Positions 54,358 through 63,682 are shown, counted from the stretch's first letter. The stretch: DNA of 64,000 bases from Scandinavium manionii (GCF_024764775.1 NZ_JALIGC010000038.1:496001-560000); one strand, 5' to 3'. Translations and numbers: made by a program. The notes: a model not told the origin generated them from the letters alone.

Positions 54358-55779
54358 ATGAAAACATTCACCGTTGGTCTGTTTGGCATTGGGCTTGATA
54401 CTTACTGGCCGCAGTTTCACGGCTTGCGCGAACAGCTCGACGGCTATCTGGGCCGGGTTGACGAGCAATTACAACGCCGCGACGTGGCAGTAGTGAACGC
54501 CGGTCTGATTGATAACCCGCCTACCATGGATGCCGCTGCGGCGACGTTCGCCGCAAAAAACGTCGATGCGCTGGTGCTGTACATCACCACTTATGCGCTG
54601 AGTTCCACCGTCCTGCCGTTGGTGCAGCTGCTGAACGTCCCGGTCATTATTCTGGCGCTACAGCCAGAGAAAAAAGTCCCCTGCGCCACGATTAATCAGC
54701 ATCCGGATCGCGGTGTACGCACCGGCCAATGGCTGGCGCACTGTCAGGCCTGTAGCGCCCCGGAACTGGCGAACGTATTCCAGCGGGCAAACATCGGTTA
54801 CACCCTGGTGCCGGGTTATCTCGATGATCCCCAGGCGTGGCGGGAAATCGACAACTGGCTGGCGGCCGCCCAAACGGTTCATGCCCTGAAAACCACCAAC
54901 GTTGGCGTACTCGGCCACTATTACAACGGCATGTACGACGTCTACTCGGATATGACCAATCTGTCGGCGAAGTTCGGCGTGCGCTTCCGGGTGCTGGAGA
55001 TTTGCGAGCTGGCGGATTCGCTGCCGTCGATAACCTCTGAGGAGCATGAGCAAAAACGCAAACAGGTGTACGACGTGCTGAACGTTGACCCGGCATGTGA
55101 GGAGTTTGAACTGCAGCGAGCGATAACCACCTCGGTGGCGCTGGATAAGCTGGTTGCCCGCCATCAGCTGGGCGCGATGGCCTATTACTACGAGGGCGCA
55201 TCCGGTTCGCCACAGGAAAACATCATCACCTCGGTCATTCTCGGCAATACACTGCTGACCGAGCGCGACATTCCGGTGGCCGGAGAGTGTGAAATCAAGA
55301 ATGTGCTCGCGATGAAAATCCTCAGTCTGTTGAAAGTGGGCGGTTCGTTCTCCGAGCCTTACGGCATGGATTTCGACAACGACACCGTGCAGTGGGGTCA
55401 CGACGGCCCGGCGCATCCGCTGATGTCGGAAGGAAAAGTCAGGCTGGTGCCGCTGCCGGTATACCACGGAAAACCGGGCAAAGGGGTGTCGATTCAGATG
55501 ACCGTCACGCCGGGTCCGGTGACGTTTTTATCGGTGGTTGAGCATCGGGATGGTCGCGTCACGCTCCAGTTCGCCGAAGGAGAAGCGGTGCCTGGCGAGG
55601 CCCTGGATATCGGTAACACCAACAGCCATTATCGTTTTTCGCTGTCGGCCCGGGAGTTTACCCGTCGTTGGTGCGAAGGCGGTCCGGCACACCATTGCGC
55701 CATAGGCATGGGTCACGTGGGAGAGAAAATCGAGGCAATTGCGAAGTTGTTAGGGATTCAAAGCTGCCGGATAGCCTGA
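54358..55779 (+). CDS. L-fucose/L-arabinose isomerase-family protein, substrate unknown
   Basis: This 473-residue cytosolic protein has the fucose/arabinose isomerase fold, with an N-terminal Rossmann-like domain (MKTFTVGLFGIGLDTYWPQF). Candidate metal ligands are the glutamates in YYYEGASGSP (near 280) and AGECEIKNVLAMKIL (near 310), and histidines in WGHDGPAHP (near 345) and GGPAHHCAIGMGH (near 450). It is much like an aldose-ketose isomerase. No kinase, epimerase, transporter or regulator for a pentose lies next to it, so the sugar is unknown. K-12 has no gene between yjbE and pgi, so this is an insertion. The start follows GAGGCTCC. Confidence 0.75.
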   Translation: MKTFTVGLFGIGLDTYWPQFHGLREQLDGYLGRVDEQLQRRDVAVVNAGLIDNPPTMDAAAATFAAKNVDALVLYITTYALSSTVLPLVQLLNVPVIILALQPEKKVPCATINQHPDRGVRTGQWLAHCQACSAPELANVFQRANIGYTLVPGYLDDPQAWREIDNWLAAAQTVHALKTTNVGVLGHYYNGMYDVYSDMTNLSAKFGVRFRVLEICELADSLPSITSEEHEQKRKQVYDVLNVDPACEEFELQRAITTSVALDKLVARHQLGAMAYYYEGASGSPQENIITSVILGNTLLTERDIPVAGECEIKNVLAMKILSLLKVGGSFSEPYGMDFDNDTVQWGHDGPAHPLMSEGKVRLVPLPVYHGKPGKGVSIQMTVTPGPVTFLSVVEHRDGRVTLQFAEGEAVPGEALDIGNTNSHYRFSLSAREFTRRWCEGGPAHHCAIGMGHVGEKIEAIAKLLGIQSCRIA

Positions 55780-55783
55780 GTCA

Positions 55784-55855
55784 TTGCCCGGTGGCGCTTC
55801 GCTTATCGTGCCTACGGTTTTGTAGGACCGTGCAAACCCAGTGCCGCCGGGCAAT
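55784..55855. repeat. Paired REP elements (BIME) downstream of the isomerase-like gene
   Basis: TTGCCCGGTGGCGCTTCGC...CCTACGG and its inverted counterpart (GTAGGACCGTGC...GTGCCGCCGGGCAA) are two enterobacterial REP units facing each other. They lie just past the stop at 55779. A further short GGGGAGAGGGTG stretch lies at about 55917. Confidence 0.8.
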
Positions 55856-55935
55856 GTAGAGTGAGGGGGAAGTCCGCTGCGGTCTGATGCCCTCACCCCG
55901 GACTGTACACACTCACGGGGAGAGGGTGCAAACAT

Positions 55936-55966
55936 AAAAAAAGCCTTCTCGAAGAGAAGGCTTTTT
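55936..55966. terminator. Bidirectional terminator at the pgi end
   Basis: AAAAAAAGCCTTCTC-GAAG-GAGAAGGCTTTTT-type stem has A and T runs on both sides. It lies 17 bases beyond the pgi stop. Confidence 0.9.
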
Positions 55967-55982
55967 GTCGTTTATTTCGGGT

Positions 55983-57629
55983 TTATTTCCAGGATTTATA
56001 ACGGTTAATCAGGCCGTTAGTCGAGCTGTCGTGGCTACTGACGTCTTTATCATCGGTCAGTTCTGGCAGGATACGGTTTGCCAGCTGTTTGCCCAATTCA
56101 ACGCCCCACTGGTCGAACGTGAAGATGTTGAGGATCGCGCCCTGAGTAAAGATTTTGTGCTCATACAACGCAATCAGCGCACCCAGGCTGAACGGCGTGA
56201 TTTCGCGCAGCAGGATGGAGTTGGTTGGACGGTTGCCTTCGAACACTTTGAACGGCACCACGTGTTCCAGCGTTTTCGGATCTTTACCCTGGTCAGCGTA
56301 TTCCTGCTCAACCACGTCGCGAGATTTACCGAAAGCCAGCGCTTCAGTCTGCGCGAAGAAGTTAGACAGCAGCTTCGGATGGTGGTCAGACAGCGGGTTG
56401 TGAGTAATCGCCGGCGCGATAAAGTCACAAGGAACCATTTTGGTGCCCTGGTGAATCAACTGGTAGAACGCGTGCTGACCGTTAGTGCCTGGCTCACCCC
56501 AGATGATTGGACCAGTCTGGTAATCCACCGCGTTGCCGTTACGGTCAACGTATTTGCCATTGGATTCCATGTTGCCCTGCTGGAAGTACGCCGGGAAACG
56601 GTGCATGTACTGGTCGTACGGCAGAATGGCTTCGGTTTCAGCGCCGAAGAAGTTGTTGTACCAGATGCCGATCAGCGCCAGCAGTACCGGCAGGTTTTTC
56701 TCTGCTGGTGTGGTAGAGAAGTGCTGGTCCATTGCGTGCGCGCCGGAAAGCAGTTCAACAAAGTTGTCGTAGCCAACGGACAGAATGATCGACAGACCAA
56801 TCGCAGACCACAGGGAGTAACGACCGCCAACCCAGTCCCAGAACTCGAACATATTCGCAGTATCGATACCAAATTCACCGACGGCTTTACCGTTGGTGGA
56901 GAGCGCCGCGAAGTGTTTCGCCACGTGCTTTTCGTCACCAGCAGTTTTCAGGAACCAGTCGCGCGCGCTGTGGGCATTGGTCATGGTTTCCTGAGTGGTG
57001 AAGGTTTTAGAAGCGACCAGGAACAGCGTGGTTTCCGGGTTCACGTCTTTCAGTACTTCAGCAATGTGCGTGCCATCGACGTTAGACACAAAGTGCATAT
57101 TGAGGTGGTTTTTGTACGGACGCAGCGCCTCGGTCACCATGAATGGACCCAGGTCGGAGCCGCCGATACCGATGTTCACCACGTCGGTAATCGCTTTGCC
57201 GGTGTAGCCTTTCCAGCTGCCAGAGATGATGGCTTCTGAGAAATGCTTCATCTTTTCCAGCACCGCATTCACTTCCGGCATCACATCTTTGCCGTCAACG
57301 ATAATCGGCGTGTTGCTGCGGTTGCGCAGGGCAACATGCAGTACCGAGCGGTCTTCGGTGCGGTTAATTTTCTCACCGGAGAACATAGACTTAATGGCAC
57401 CCGCCAGGTCAGTCTCTTTCGCTAACGCTTGCAGCTTGTTCAGCGTCTCTTCAGTAATGCGGTTTTTAGAGAAGTCTACCAGCATCTGATCGTCGAACGT
57501 TGCAGAAAACTTGGCGAAACGGTCGCCATCTTTCGCGAACAGGTCGGCAATCGACACGTCCTTCATTTCATCATAATGTTTCTGTAATGCCTGCCAGGCA
57601 GAGGTCTGCGTTGGATTGATGTTTTTCAT
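55983..57629 (-). CDS. pgi: Glucose-6-phosphate isomerase Pgi
   Basis: Pgi interconverts glucose-6-phosphate and fructose-6-phosphate in glycolysis. The 548 residues (E. coli 549) show two SIS-type sugar-phosphate sites: DVVNIGIGGSDLGPFMVTEAL near residue 150 and VASKTFTTQETMTNA near 208. The catalytic region WDWVGGRYSLWSAIGL is near 267, and GVELGKQLANRILPEL is near the C-terminus with the active-site lysine region. It is monocistronic. Confidence 0.97.
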   Translation of the reverse strand: MKNINPTQTSAWQALQKHYDEMKDVSIADLFAKDGDRFAKFSATFDDQMLVDFSKNRITEETLNKLQALAKETDLAGAIKSMFSGEKINRTEDRSVLHVALRNRSNTPIIVDGKDVMPEVNAVLEKMKHFSEAIISGSWKGYTGKAITDVVNIGIGGSDLGPFMVTEALRPYKNHLNMHFVSNVDGTHIAEVLKDVNPETTLFLVASKTFTTQETMTNAHSARDWFLKTAGDEKHVAKHFAALSTNGKAVGEFGIDTANMFEFWDWVGGRYSLWSAIGLSIILSVGYDNFVELLSGAHAMDQHFSTTPAEKNLPVLLALIGIWYNNFFGAETEAILPYDQYMHRFPAYFQQGNMESNGKYVDRNGNAVDYQTGPIIWGEPGTNGQHAFYQLIHQGTKMVPCDFIAPAITHNPLSDHHPKLLSNFFAQTEALAFGKSRDVVEQEYADQGKDPKTLEHVVPFKVFEGNRPTNSILLREITPFSLGALIALYEHKIFTQGAILNIFTFDQWGVELGKQLANRILPELTDDKDVSSHDSSTNGLINRYKSWK

Positions 57630-57826
57630 AGCAATACTCTTCTGATTTGAAAAATGTGACTTCGGTCGATTGTAGCGCCTGCGACGCTTTTTGTGATGAT
57701 TTTTGTGTGATTGAGACGTTTCAGTTCAGCCTTCGTTATCCTGAACTCATCACTGCTGCTTATAATCTACACATGCGTCATTTCGCACAATGATTTGCTC
57801 CACGTGACGAAGGAAAAAAGAAAAAT

Positions 57827-59614
57827 ATGGAACTGCCGGTCCCGTTTCTCCTGGTGATCATCGCCATCGCTTCCCTGCTGGCCCAATGGCTGGCATGGGG
57901 TTTACGCATTCCCGCCATTTTGCCGCTGCTGCTAATTGGCGTCGGGCTTGGCCCGGTCCTGCATATTTTACAACCTGACCTGCTGTTTGGCCCGCTGCTG
58001 TTCCCGCTGGTGTCGCTGGCGGTGGCCATCATTTTGTTTGAAGGGGCGCTGACGCTGCGCTTTGACGAAATCCGTGGTCTCGGGGGTGTGGTGCGCAACC
58101 TGGTCACCGTCGGGATGCTGATTACCTTTGCGGCCATTTCACTGGCCTGCTGGGGCATCCTTGGGCTTACGCCACAAATATCGGCGCTGATTGGCGCGGT
58201 AACGGTGGTCACCGGGCCGACGGTTATCGCTCCGCTAATGCGTGTGGTGCGCCCGACGGCGGGCATCAACCAGGTGCTGCGTTGGGAAGGTATCGTCATC
58301 GATCCGGTCGGTGCGATTTTTACCCTACTGGTGTTTGAATTTATCACCGCACACGAAACCTCCTCTGGCGGATTCCATCTGCTGATGACGCTGGCGCAGA
58401 CGCTGGCCGTGGGCCTGGCCTGCGGGGCGATATTTGGCTTCCTGCTCGGCAATGCGCTGAAACGTGGCTGGCTGCCAGGCTATCTGCAAAACTTTGCGGT
58501 GTTGGCGATTGTGCTGCTGACGTTCGGGCTGGCGAATGCCCTGGCGGACGAGTCCGGGCTGCTGGCGGTGACGGTGCTCGGTGTCTGGCTCGCCAACATG
58601 AAGGAAGTCGAAACGACGGATATCGTCGAGTTTAAGGAGGAGCTATCGGCCATTCTGCTGTCTGCATTGTTTATCATTCTGGCGGCGCGGCTCGACATCC
58701 AGGCGCTGTGGGCGATGGGCTGGCCACTGTTAGGCCTGTTATTGGTGGTGCAGTTTGTCGCGCGACCGCTGTGTATTCTGGTCTCAACGTACGGCTCATC
58801 CCTGAGCTGGCGCGAAAAACTGCTGCTGTGCTGGATTGCGCCTCGCGGGATTGTCGCCGCCGCGGTCAGTTCACTGTTCGCCCTGACGCTACAGAAAGAC
58901 GGTTACGACGGCGCCGATCAGCTGGTCACAGTGGTGTTCGCCATTATCATCGGCACGGTGGTGCTGCAAAGCCTCACCAGCGGCTGGCTGGCGCGACTGC
59001 TCGGCGTGCAACAGCGTAAACCGCGGGGCATTTTGATTGTCGGCGCGAATACCGTGGCCCGCACGCTGGCGCAGGCGCTGAAAAAACTCGATATTCCGGT
59101 GCAGCTCAGCGATAACAGTTGGGAATATTATCGTCTGGCGCGAATGGCCGGTTTGCCGGCCTGGTACGGTAATGCCTGGTCGGAACATGCGGAGAACTAC
59201 CTCAACCTGAGCGATACGCGTCAGGTCATCGCCCTTTCACCGAACCGCCATCAAAATGCGCTCGCGGTACTGCACTTCAAACACATCTTCGGCGAAAACC
59301 GGGTGTTCTCGATTCGTACCGGTCAGGAAACCAAAGGCCGTAGCGAAAAAGAGACGCGGCATGAGCGCCTGTTCGACAAAGATGTGACCTGGGCGCGGCT
59401 CAGCAGCCTGCTCGCCAAAGGTGCGGCAGTGAAAGTCACCCGCCTGAATGAAAATTTTGGTTGGGAGGATTATCTGAAAGCGAACCCTGGCGCAACGCCG
59501 CTGTTTGCCCAAAAAGAGGATGGCGTTTTGATGACAATGAACAGTCACCTGACTCCGCCACTACCGTGTACATTAGTGGCGATTGTTGAAAATGAAAAAT
59601 CGACATCATCGTAA
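57827..59614 (+). CDS. CPA1-family cation/proton antiporter with C-terminal TrkA-N-like domain
   Basis: This 595-residue protein has an N-terminal NhaP-type membrane domain of about 12 spans (residues 1-385). Conserved TVVTGPTVIAPLMR lies near residue 126, WEGIVIDPVGAIF near 155 and CWIAPRGIVAAAVSSLFAL near 343. A soluble domain follows from about residue 395 with GILIVGANTVARTLAQALKKL, a TrkA-N/Rossmann-like nucleotide site. It is predicted to exchange Na+ or K+ for protons under nucleotide control. It is inserted between pgi and lysC, which adjoin in K-12. The start follows GACGAAGGAAAAAAG. Confidence 0.85.
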   Translation: MELPVPFLLVIIAIASLLAQWLAWGLRIPAILPLLLIGVGLGPVLHILQPDLLFGPLLFPLVSLAVAIILFEGALTLRFDEIRGLGGVVRNLVTVGMLITFAAISLACWGILGLTPQISALIGAVTVVTGPTVIAPLMRVVRPTAGINQVLRWEGIVIDPVGAIFTLLVFEFITAHETSSGGFHLLMTLAQTLAVGLACGAIFGFLLGNALKRGWLPGYLQNFAVLAIVLLTFGLANALADESGLLAVTVLGVWLANMKEVETTDIVEFKEELSAILLSALFIILAARLDIQALWAMGWPLLGLLLVVQFVARPLCILVSTYGSSLSWREKLLLCWIAPRGIVAAAVSSLFALTLQKDGYDGADQLVTVVFAIIIGTVVLQSLTSGWLARLLGVQQRKPRGILIVGANTVARTLAQALKKLDIPVQLSDNSWEYYRLARMAGLPAWYGNAWSEHAENYLNLSDTRQVIALSPNRHQNALAVLHFKHIFGENRVFSIRTGQETKGRSEKETRHERLFDKDVTWARLSSLLAKGAAVKVTRLNENFGWEDYLKANPGATPLFAQKEDGVLMTMNSHLTPPLPCTLVAIVENEKSTSS

Positions 59615-59653
59615 CATTGACAACACCCCCCGGAACCCTTTATTTATAAAACC

Positions 59654-59876
59654 CTACCTGCGCATTCGTGCGCAGGCCAGAAGAGGAGCATCGCCCAGGC
59701 GAGGTGTTCGAGGAGCCAGTCCTGCGAAAATACCTTATGGGGAGCGATGCCGAGATAGCGGAACATCTGGCAGTGTTCACTATCGGCTACAGAGGCTGAA
59801 TCCTCTGGGCTGTCACCGGAAGCGACCCGCAGTCGGGCGCTTCACAAGGTGGAGCGCTTCTGGGTGAACTGTAGCT
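59654..59876 (+). promoter_or_regulatory. Lysine riboswitch (L box) in the lysC leader
   Basis: The 5' leader of lysC matches the E. coli lysine riboswitch along its length. A closing CTAC (59654) pairs with GTAG (59871). Conserved CCAGAAGAGGAGC, GAGGAGCCAGTCCTG, CGGCTACAGAGGCTGAATCC, TGTCACCGGAAGC and GGTGGAGCGCTTCTGGGTGA follow in order. It binds lysine and lowers LysC production, in E. coli by blocking translation and exposing RNase E sites. The segment to 59952 (CTTGTGCCAAGG hairpin) is the expression platform. Confidence 0.95.
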
Positions 59877-59952
59877 TTCTACGTCTACCCTTCCGCTCTT
59901 TCCTTGTGCCAAGGCTGAACTTTTAATTCCCTGACACGAGGTTTTTATCTTT

Positions 59953-61314
59953 ATGACACATGCAGACTCTCCGCTCGTTGTAGCCAAATTTGGCGGTACC
60001 AGCGTTGCCGATTACGAAGCCATGAACCGCAGCGCCGACGTGGTGCTTTCCGATTCCGGCGCACGCCTGGTCGTTCTGTCCGCCTCAGCTGGGGTGACAA
60101 ATCTGCTGGTTGCCCTGGCGGAAGGTCTCGAATCCACCGAACGCTTCGTTAAACTCGATGCGCTGCGCCGAATTCAGTTCGATATCCTCGAACGCCTGCA
60201 CAACCCTAACGTTATCCGCGAAGAAGTCGAACGCCTGCTGGAAAACATCACCACCCTGGCGGAAGCCGCTTCGCTGGCGACGTCAACGGCACTGACCGAC
60301 GAGCTGGTGAGCCATGGCGAACTGATGTCGACGCTGCTGTTCGTCGAAATCCTCCGCGAACGTAATATCCAGGCCCAGTGGTTTGACGTCCGCAAAGTCA
60401 TGCGCACCAGCGACCGCTTTGGCCGCGCCGAGCCGGACATCGCCGCGCTGGCTGAACTGACCAGTCAACAGCTCGCCCCGCGCCTGGAAGAGGGCCTGGT
60501 GGTCACTCAGGGCTTTATCGGCAGCGAAGCCAAAGGCCGCACCACGACGCTTGGCCGTGGCGGCAGTGATTACACCGCGGCACTGCTGGGTGAAGCGCTG
60601 CATGCGTCTCGCGTTGATATCTGGACCGACGTTCCGGGCATCTACACCACCGACCCGCGCGTGGTGCCTGCCGCGCATCGCATCGATGAAATTGCGTTTG
60701 AGGAAGCCGCAGAACTGGCGACCTTCGGCGCGAAAGTGCTGCACCCGGCCACGCTGCTGCCTGCAGTTCGCAGCGACATTCCGGTGTTTGTCGGCTCAAG
60801 CAAAGATCCGAAAGCCGGTGGCACGCTGGTGTGCAACAAAACCGAGAACCCACCCCTGTTCCGCGCGCTGGCCCTGCGCCGCAAGCAAACGCTGCTGACA
60901 CTGCACAGTCTCAATATGCTGCATTCACGCGGTTTCCTTGCGGAAGTTTTTGGCATCCTGGCGCGCCATAATATTTCAGTTGACCTGATCACCACTTCAG
61001 AAGTCAGCATCGCACTGACCCTCGATACCACCGGTTCGACCGCCACCAGCGATACCCTGCTGACGCAGTCGCTGCTGATTGAGCTGTCGGCCCTGTGCCG
61101 CGTGGAAGTGGAAGAGAACCTCGCGCTGGTTGCGCTGATTGGGAACGATCTGTCGAAAGCCTGCGGCGTGGGCAAAGAGGTGTTTGGCGTACTCGAACCG
61201 TTTAACATCCGCATGATTTGCTACGGCGCATCCAGCCACAACCTGTGCTTCCTGGTGCCCGGTGCCGAAGCCGAGCAGGTCGTGCAAAAACTTCATCATA
61301 ATCTGTTTGAATAA
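59953..61314 (+). CDS. lysC: Lysine-sensitive aspartokinase III
   Basis: LysC phosphorylates aspartate, the first step towards lysine, threonine and methionine. The 453 residues (E. coli 449) have the kinase domain start VVAKFGGTSVADYEAMNRS, substrate loop TLGRGGSDYTAALLGEAL (near 197) and two C-terminal ACT domains (about 315-450) that bind lysine for feedback inhibition. Its leader is the lysine riboswitch. It ends at a strong terminator and so is separate from panS. Confidence 0.97.
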   Translation: MTHADSPLVVAKFGGTSVADYEAMNRSADVVLSDSGARLVVLSASAGVTNLLVALAEGLESTERFVKLDALRRIQFDILERLHNPNVIREEVERLLENITTLAEAASLATSTALTDELVSHGELMSTLLFVEILRERNIQAQWFDVRKVMRTSDRFGRAEPDIAALAELTSQQLAPRLEEGLVVTQGFIGSEAKGRTTTLGRGGSDYTAALLGEALHASRVDIWTDVPGIYTTDPRVVPAAHRIDEIAFEEAAELATFGAKVLHPATLLPAVRSDIPVFVGSSKDPKAGGTLVCNKTENPPLFRALALRRKQTLLTLHSLNMLHSRGFLAEVFGILARHNISVDLITTSEVSIALTLDTTGSTATSDTLLTQSLLIELSALCRVEVEENLALVALIGNDLSKACGVGKEVFGVLEPFNIRMICYGASSHNLCFLVPGAEAEQVVQKLHHNLFE

Positions 61315-61343
61315 TTATCCTTAGCAGGATAAACAATACCTAT

Positions 61344-61368
61344 AGCCGGGCTCGAACCCGGCTTTTTT
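61344..61368 (+). terminator. Terminator after lysC
   Basis: AGCCGGG-CTCGAA-CCCGGCT is followed by TTTTTTA, 29 bases past the stop. Confidence 0.92.
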
Positions 61369-61409
61369 ATACCTATAAAAGACAACATAACATCTGCAAG
61401 GAATACATC

Positions 61410-62351
61410 ATGCTCTCGATACTTACGCGGCTGTTCCCGCTCTGGGCCGTGCTGCTCTCCGTACTGGCGTACAAAACACCGACCACTTTCACGGCAATTG
61501 GTCCGTGGGTGACCACGCTGCTAATGCTGATCATGTTCGGTATGGGCGTGCATCTCAAAATTGACGATTTCAAACGTGTGCTGTCACGCCCGGCCCCGGT
61601 TGCCGCCGGGATTTTCCTGCACTATCTGGTGATGCCACTCGCCGCGTGGCTGCTGGCGCTGCTGTTCCATATGCCGCCGGAACTGTCTGCCGGGATGGTG
61701 CTGGTTGGCAGCGTCGCCAGCGGCACGGCGTCAAACGTCATGATTTTCCTGGCGAAGGGTGACGTGGCGCTGTCCGTGACCATTTCGTCCGTCTCCACGC
61801 TGGTCGGTGTGATTGCCACGCCGCTGCTGACTCGCCTGTACGTCGACACACACATTCAGGTCGACGTAATGGGCATGCTGCTGAGCATTCTGCAAATTGT
61901 AGTGATCCCGATTGCGCTTGGCCTGGTGGTGCATCACCTGCTCCCGCGCGTGGTGAAAGCAGTAGAGCCGTACCTGCCTGCGTTTTCCATGCTGTGCATT
62001 CTGGCGATCATCAGTGCCGTGGTGGCGGGCTCCGCTTCGCATATCGCTTCGGTCGGTTTTGTGGTGATTATCGCAGTTATCCTGCACAACACACTGGGCC
62101 TGCTCGGCGGCTACTGGGGCGGGCGCCTGTTCGGCTTCGACGAATCAACCTGCCGCACGCTGGCCATTGAAGTCGGGATGCAGAACTCCGGCCTGGCGGC
62201 GGCGCTGGGCAAAATCTACTTCGGCCCACTCGCCGCGCTACCCGGCGCGCTGTTCTCGGTCTGGCATAACCTTTCCGGCTCGCTGCTGGCGGGATACTGG
62301 TCAGGCAAACCTGTAGAGAAACAGAAAGTGGCGGTGGCGAAAGAGAGTTAA
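61410..62351 (+). CDS. panS: BASS-family transporter, probable ketopantoate/pantothenate transporter PanS
   Basis: This 313-residue protein of the bile acid:sodium symporter (BASS) family has about ten spans. Motifs GSVASGTASNVMIFLAKGDVA (near 110) and EVGMQNSGLAAALG (near 258) form the Na+ and substrate crossover sites. Similar 313-residue proteins in Salmonella are PanS, shown to carry ketopantoate, pantoate or pantothenate; the assignment rests on overall resemblance. It lies between lysC and yjbD, a position with no gene in K-12. The start follows GCAAGGAATACATC. Confidence 0.7.
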   Translation: MLSILTRLFPLWAVLLSVLAYKTPTTFTAIGPWVTTLLMLIMFGMGVHLKIDDFKRVLSRPAPVAAGIFLHYLVMPLAAWLLALLFHMPPELSAGMVLVGSVASGTASNVMIFLAKGDVALSVTISSVSTLVGVIATPLLTRLYVDTHIQVDVMGMLLSILQIVVIPIALGLVVHHLLPRVVKAVEPYLPAFSMLCILAIISAVVAGSASHIASVGFVVIIAVILHNTLGLLGGYWGGRLFGFDESTCRTLAIEVGMQNSGLAAALGKIYFGPLAALPGALFSVWHNLSGSLLAGYWSGKPVEKQKVAVAKES

Positions 62352-62455
62352 TCGATGAAGTGCGTGGCGGCTCACCACGTCATGCAAGAAGAAGTCCAGA
62401 GCGTATCGCCCGGTTGTGCGGTACACTCTGGGCTTATTCCTCAGGAGGCTTCACT

Positions 62456-62728
62456 ATGGCAATTTCACGTCTGACCCAGCAGGACATGACCGAGAAAGAA
62501 CAACGCGAGCTGAAAACCCTCCTCGACCGCGCCCGTATCGCCCACGGCCGCCCGCTGACCAACGCGGAAAACAACAGCGTCAAAAAAGAGTACATCGACA
62601 AACTGATGGCCGAGCGGGAAGCAGAAGCCAGGAAAGCCCGCCAGTTGAAGAAAAACCAGGCTTATAAAGTCGATAAAACAGCGACATTCACGTGGACTGC
62701 CAGCACAGGGCCGCGAGGAAAACGCTAA
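62456..62728 (+). CDS. yjbD: DUF3811 protein YjbD
   Basis: This 90-residue, highly charged protein of unknown function matches E. coli YjbD (EQRELKTLLDRARIAHGRPLTN; KKEYIDKLMAEREAEA; RQLKKNQAYK). A central helical, possibly coiled-coil, stretch (about 10-65) is predicted. The start at 62456 (MAISRLTQQD) follows CAGGAGG; the frame is open to 62360 without homology. It is convergent with rluF. Confidence 0.93.
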   Translation: MAISRLTQQDMTEKEQRELKTLLDRARIAHGRPLTNAENNSVKKEYIDKLMAEREAEARKARQLKKNQAYKVDKTATFTWTASTGPRGKR

Positions 62729-62754
62729 GCACCATAAAGCCTACGAAAGAACAA

Positions 62755-62785
62755 AAATGCCGGGGATCTCCCGGCATTTCTCTTT
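62755..62785. terminator. Terminator between yjbD and rluF
   Basis: AATGCCGGG-GATC-CCCGGCATT is bounded by A-rich and TTTCTCTTTT sequence. It lies 27 bases past yjbD and 16 past the rluF stop. Confidence 0.8.
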
Positions 62786-62800
62786 TGAACTCAGAGCGAT

Positions 62801-63682
62801 TTACCGCCCTTTCTTCTTGCGCCCTGGTGAGGCAAAGCGCTTACGGTTTGCCAGTTCTGCCGGGGTTTTCGCCATGTTTTTTGCGCCGCTGCTGGCCGGT
62901 TTCTTCACCGGGGTTGCGGCGGTTTTCGGCTTGGCTTTGGCTTTTGCCGGTTTGGCTTCCGAAGATGAGTTTTCAATCAGCTTAAACAGTTCGATCAGTT
63001 CATCATCAGTCAGGTCTCGCCATTCGCCTAACGGCAGTCCTTTCAGGCTAACGTTCATGATTCGCGTACGCTCAAGCTTGGTGACTTCGAATCCGAAATG
63101 TTCACACATGCGACGAATCTGACGGTTCAGGCCCTGAACCAGGGTGATGCGGAAAGTGAACGGCGCTTCTCTTTTCACTTTGCACTTTTTCGTTACCGTG
63201 CCGAGGATCGGCACGCCCTTGCCCATTCCCGCGATAAATTCATCAGTCACCGGTTTGTTAACCGTGACCAGATACTCTTTTTCATGGTCGTTGCCGGCAC
63301 GCAGAATTTTATTCACCAGGTCGCCATGGTTGGTGAGGAAAATCAGGCCCTGCGAGTCTTTGTCCAGGCGGCCAATCGGGAACACGCGGCTGCTGTGGTT
63401 GACGAAATCGACGATGTTGTCCTTTTCGCCGTTCTCGGTGGTGCTGACGATCCCGACCGGTTTGTTCAATACGATTAATACCAAATCGTCTTCCTGACGC
63501 GGCTCGATGAGCTGGCCGTTAACTTTCACGACGTCGCCCGCCACCACCTGATCGCCAATGGTGGCGCGCTTGCCGTTGATGAGCACGTTGCCCTGTTCGA
63601 TATAGCGGTCGGCGTCACGACGTGAGCAGATGCCACTTTCGCTGATGTATTTATTTAATCGGATTGATTGAGTCGGCAGCAT
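62801..63682 (-). CDS. rluF: 23S rRNA pseudouridine(2604) synthase RluF
   Basis: RluF makes pseudouridine at 23S rRNA position 2604 and also acts on tRNA-Tyr U35. The 293 residues (E. coli 290) have an N-terminal S4 RNA-binding domain (about 6-65, IRLNKYISESGICSRRDADRYI). The catalytic domain has the active aspartate in FPIGRLDKDSQGLIFLTNHG (near 95-115). The C-terminal tail is Lys/Ala/Pro-rich (about 240-293) and probably disordered. Confidence 0.95.
   Translation of the reverse strand: MLPTQSIRLNKYISESGICSRRDADRYIEQGNVLINGKRATIGDQVVAGDVVKVNGQLIEPRQEDDLVLIVLNKPVGIVSTTENGEKDNIVDFVNHSSRVFPIGRLDKDSQGLIFLTNHGDLVNKILRAGNDHEKEYLVTVNKPVTDEFIAGMGKGVPILGTVTKKCKVKREAPFTFRITLVQGLNRQIRRMCEHFGFEVTKLERTRIMNVSLKGLPLGEWRDLTDDELIELFKLIENSSSEAKPAKAKAKPKTAATPVKKPASSGAKNMAKTPAELANRKRFASPGRKKKGR

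Noticed and set aside
55965..57239. 424-codon open frame on the plus strand opposite pgi
   Set aside because: It is antisense to a housekeeping gene and has no recognisable domain.
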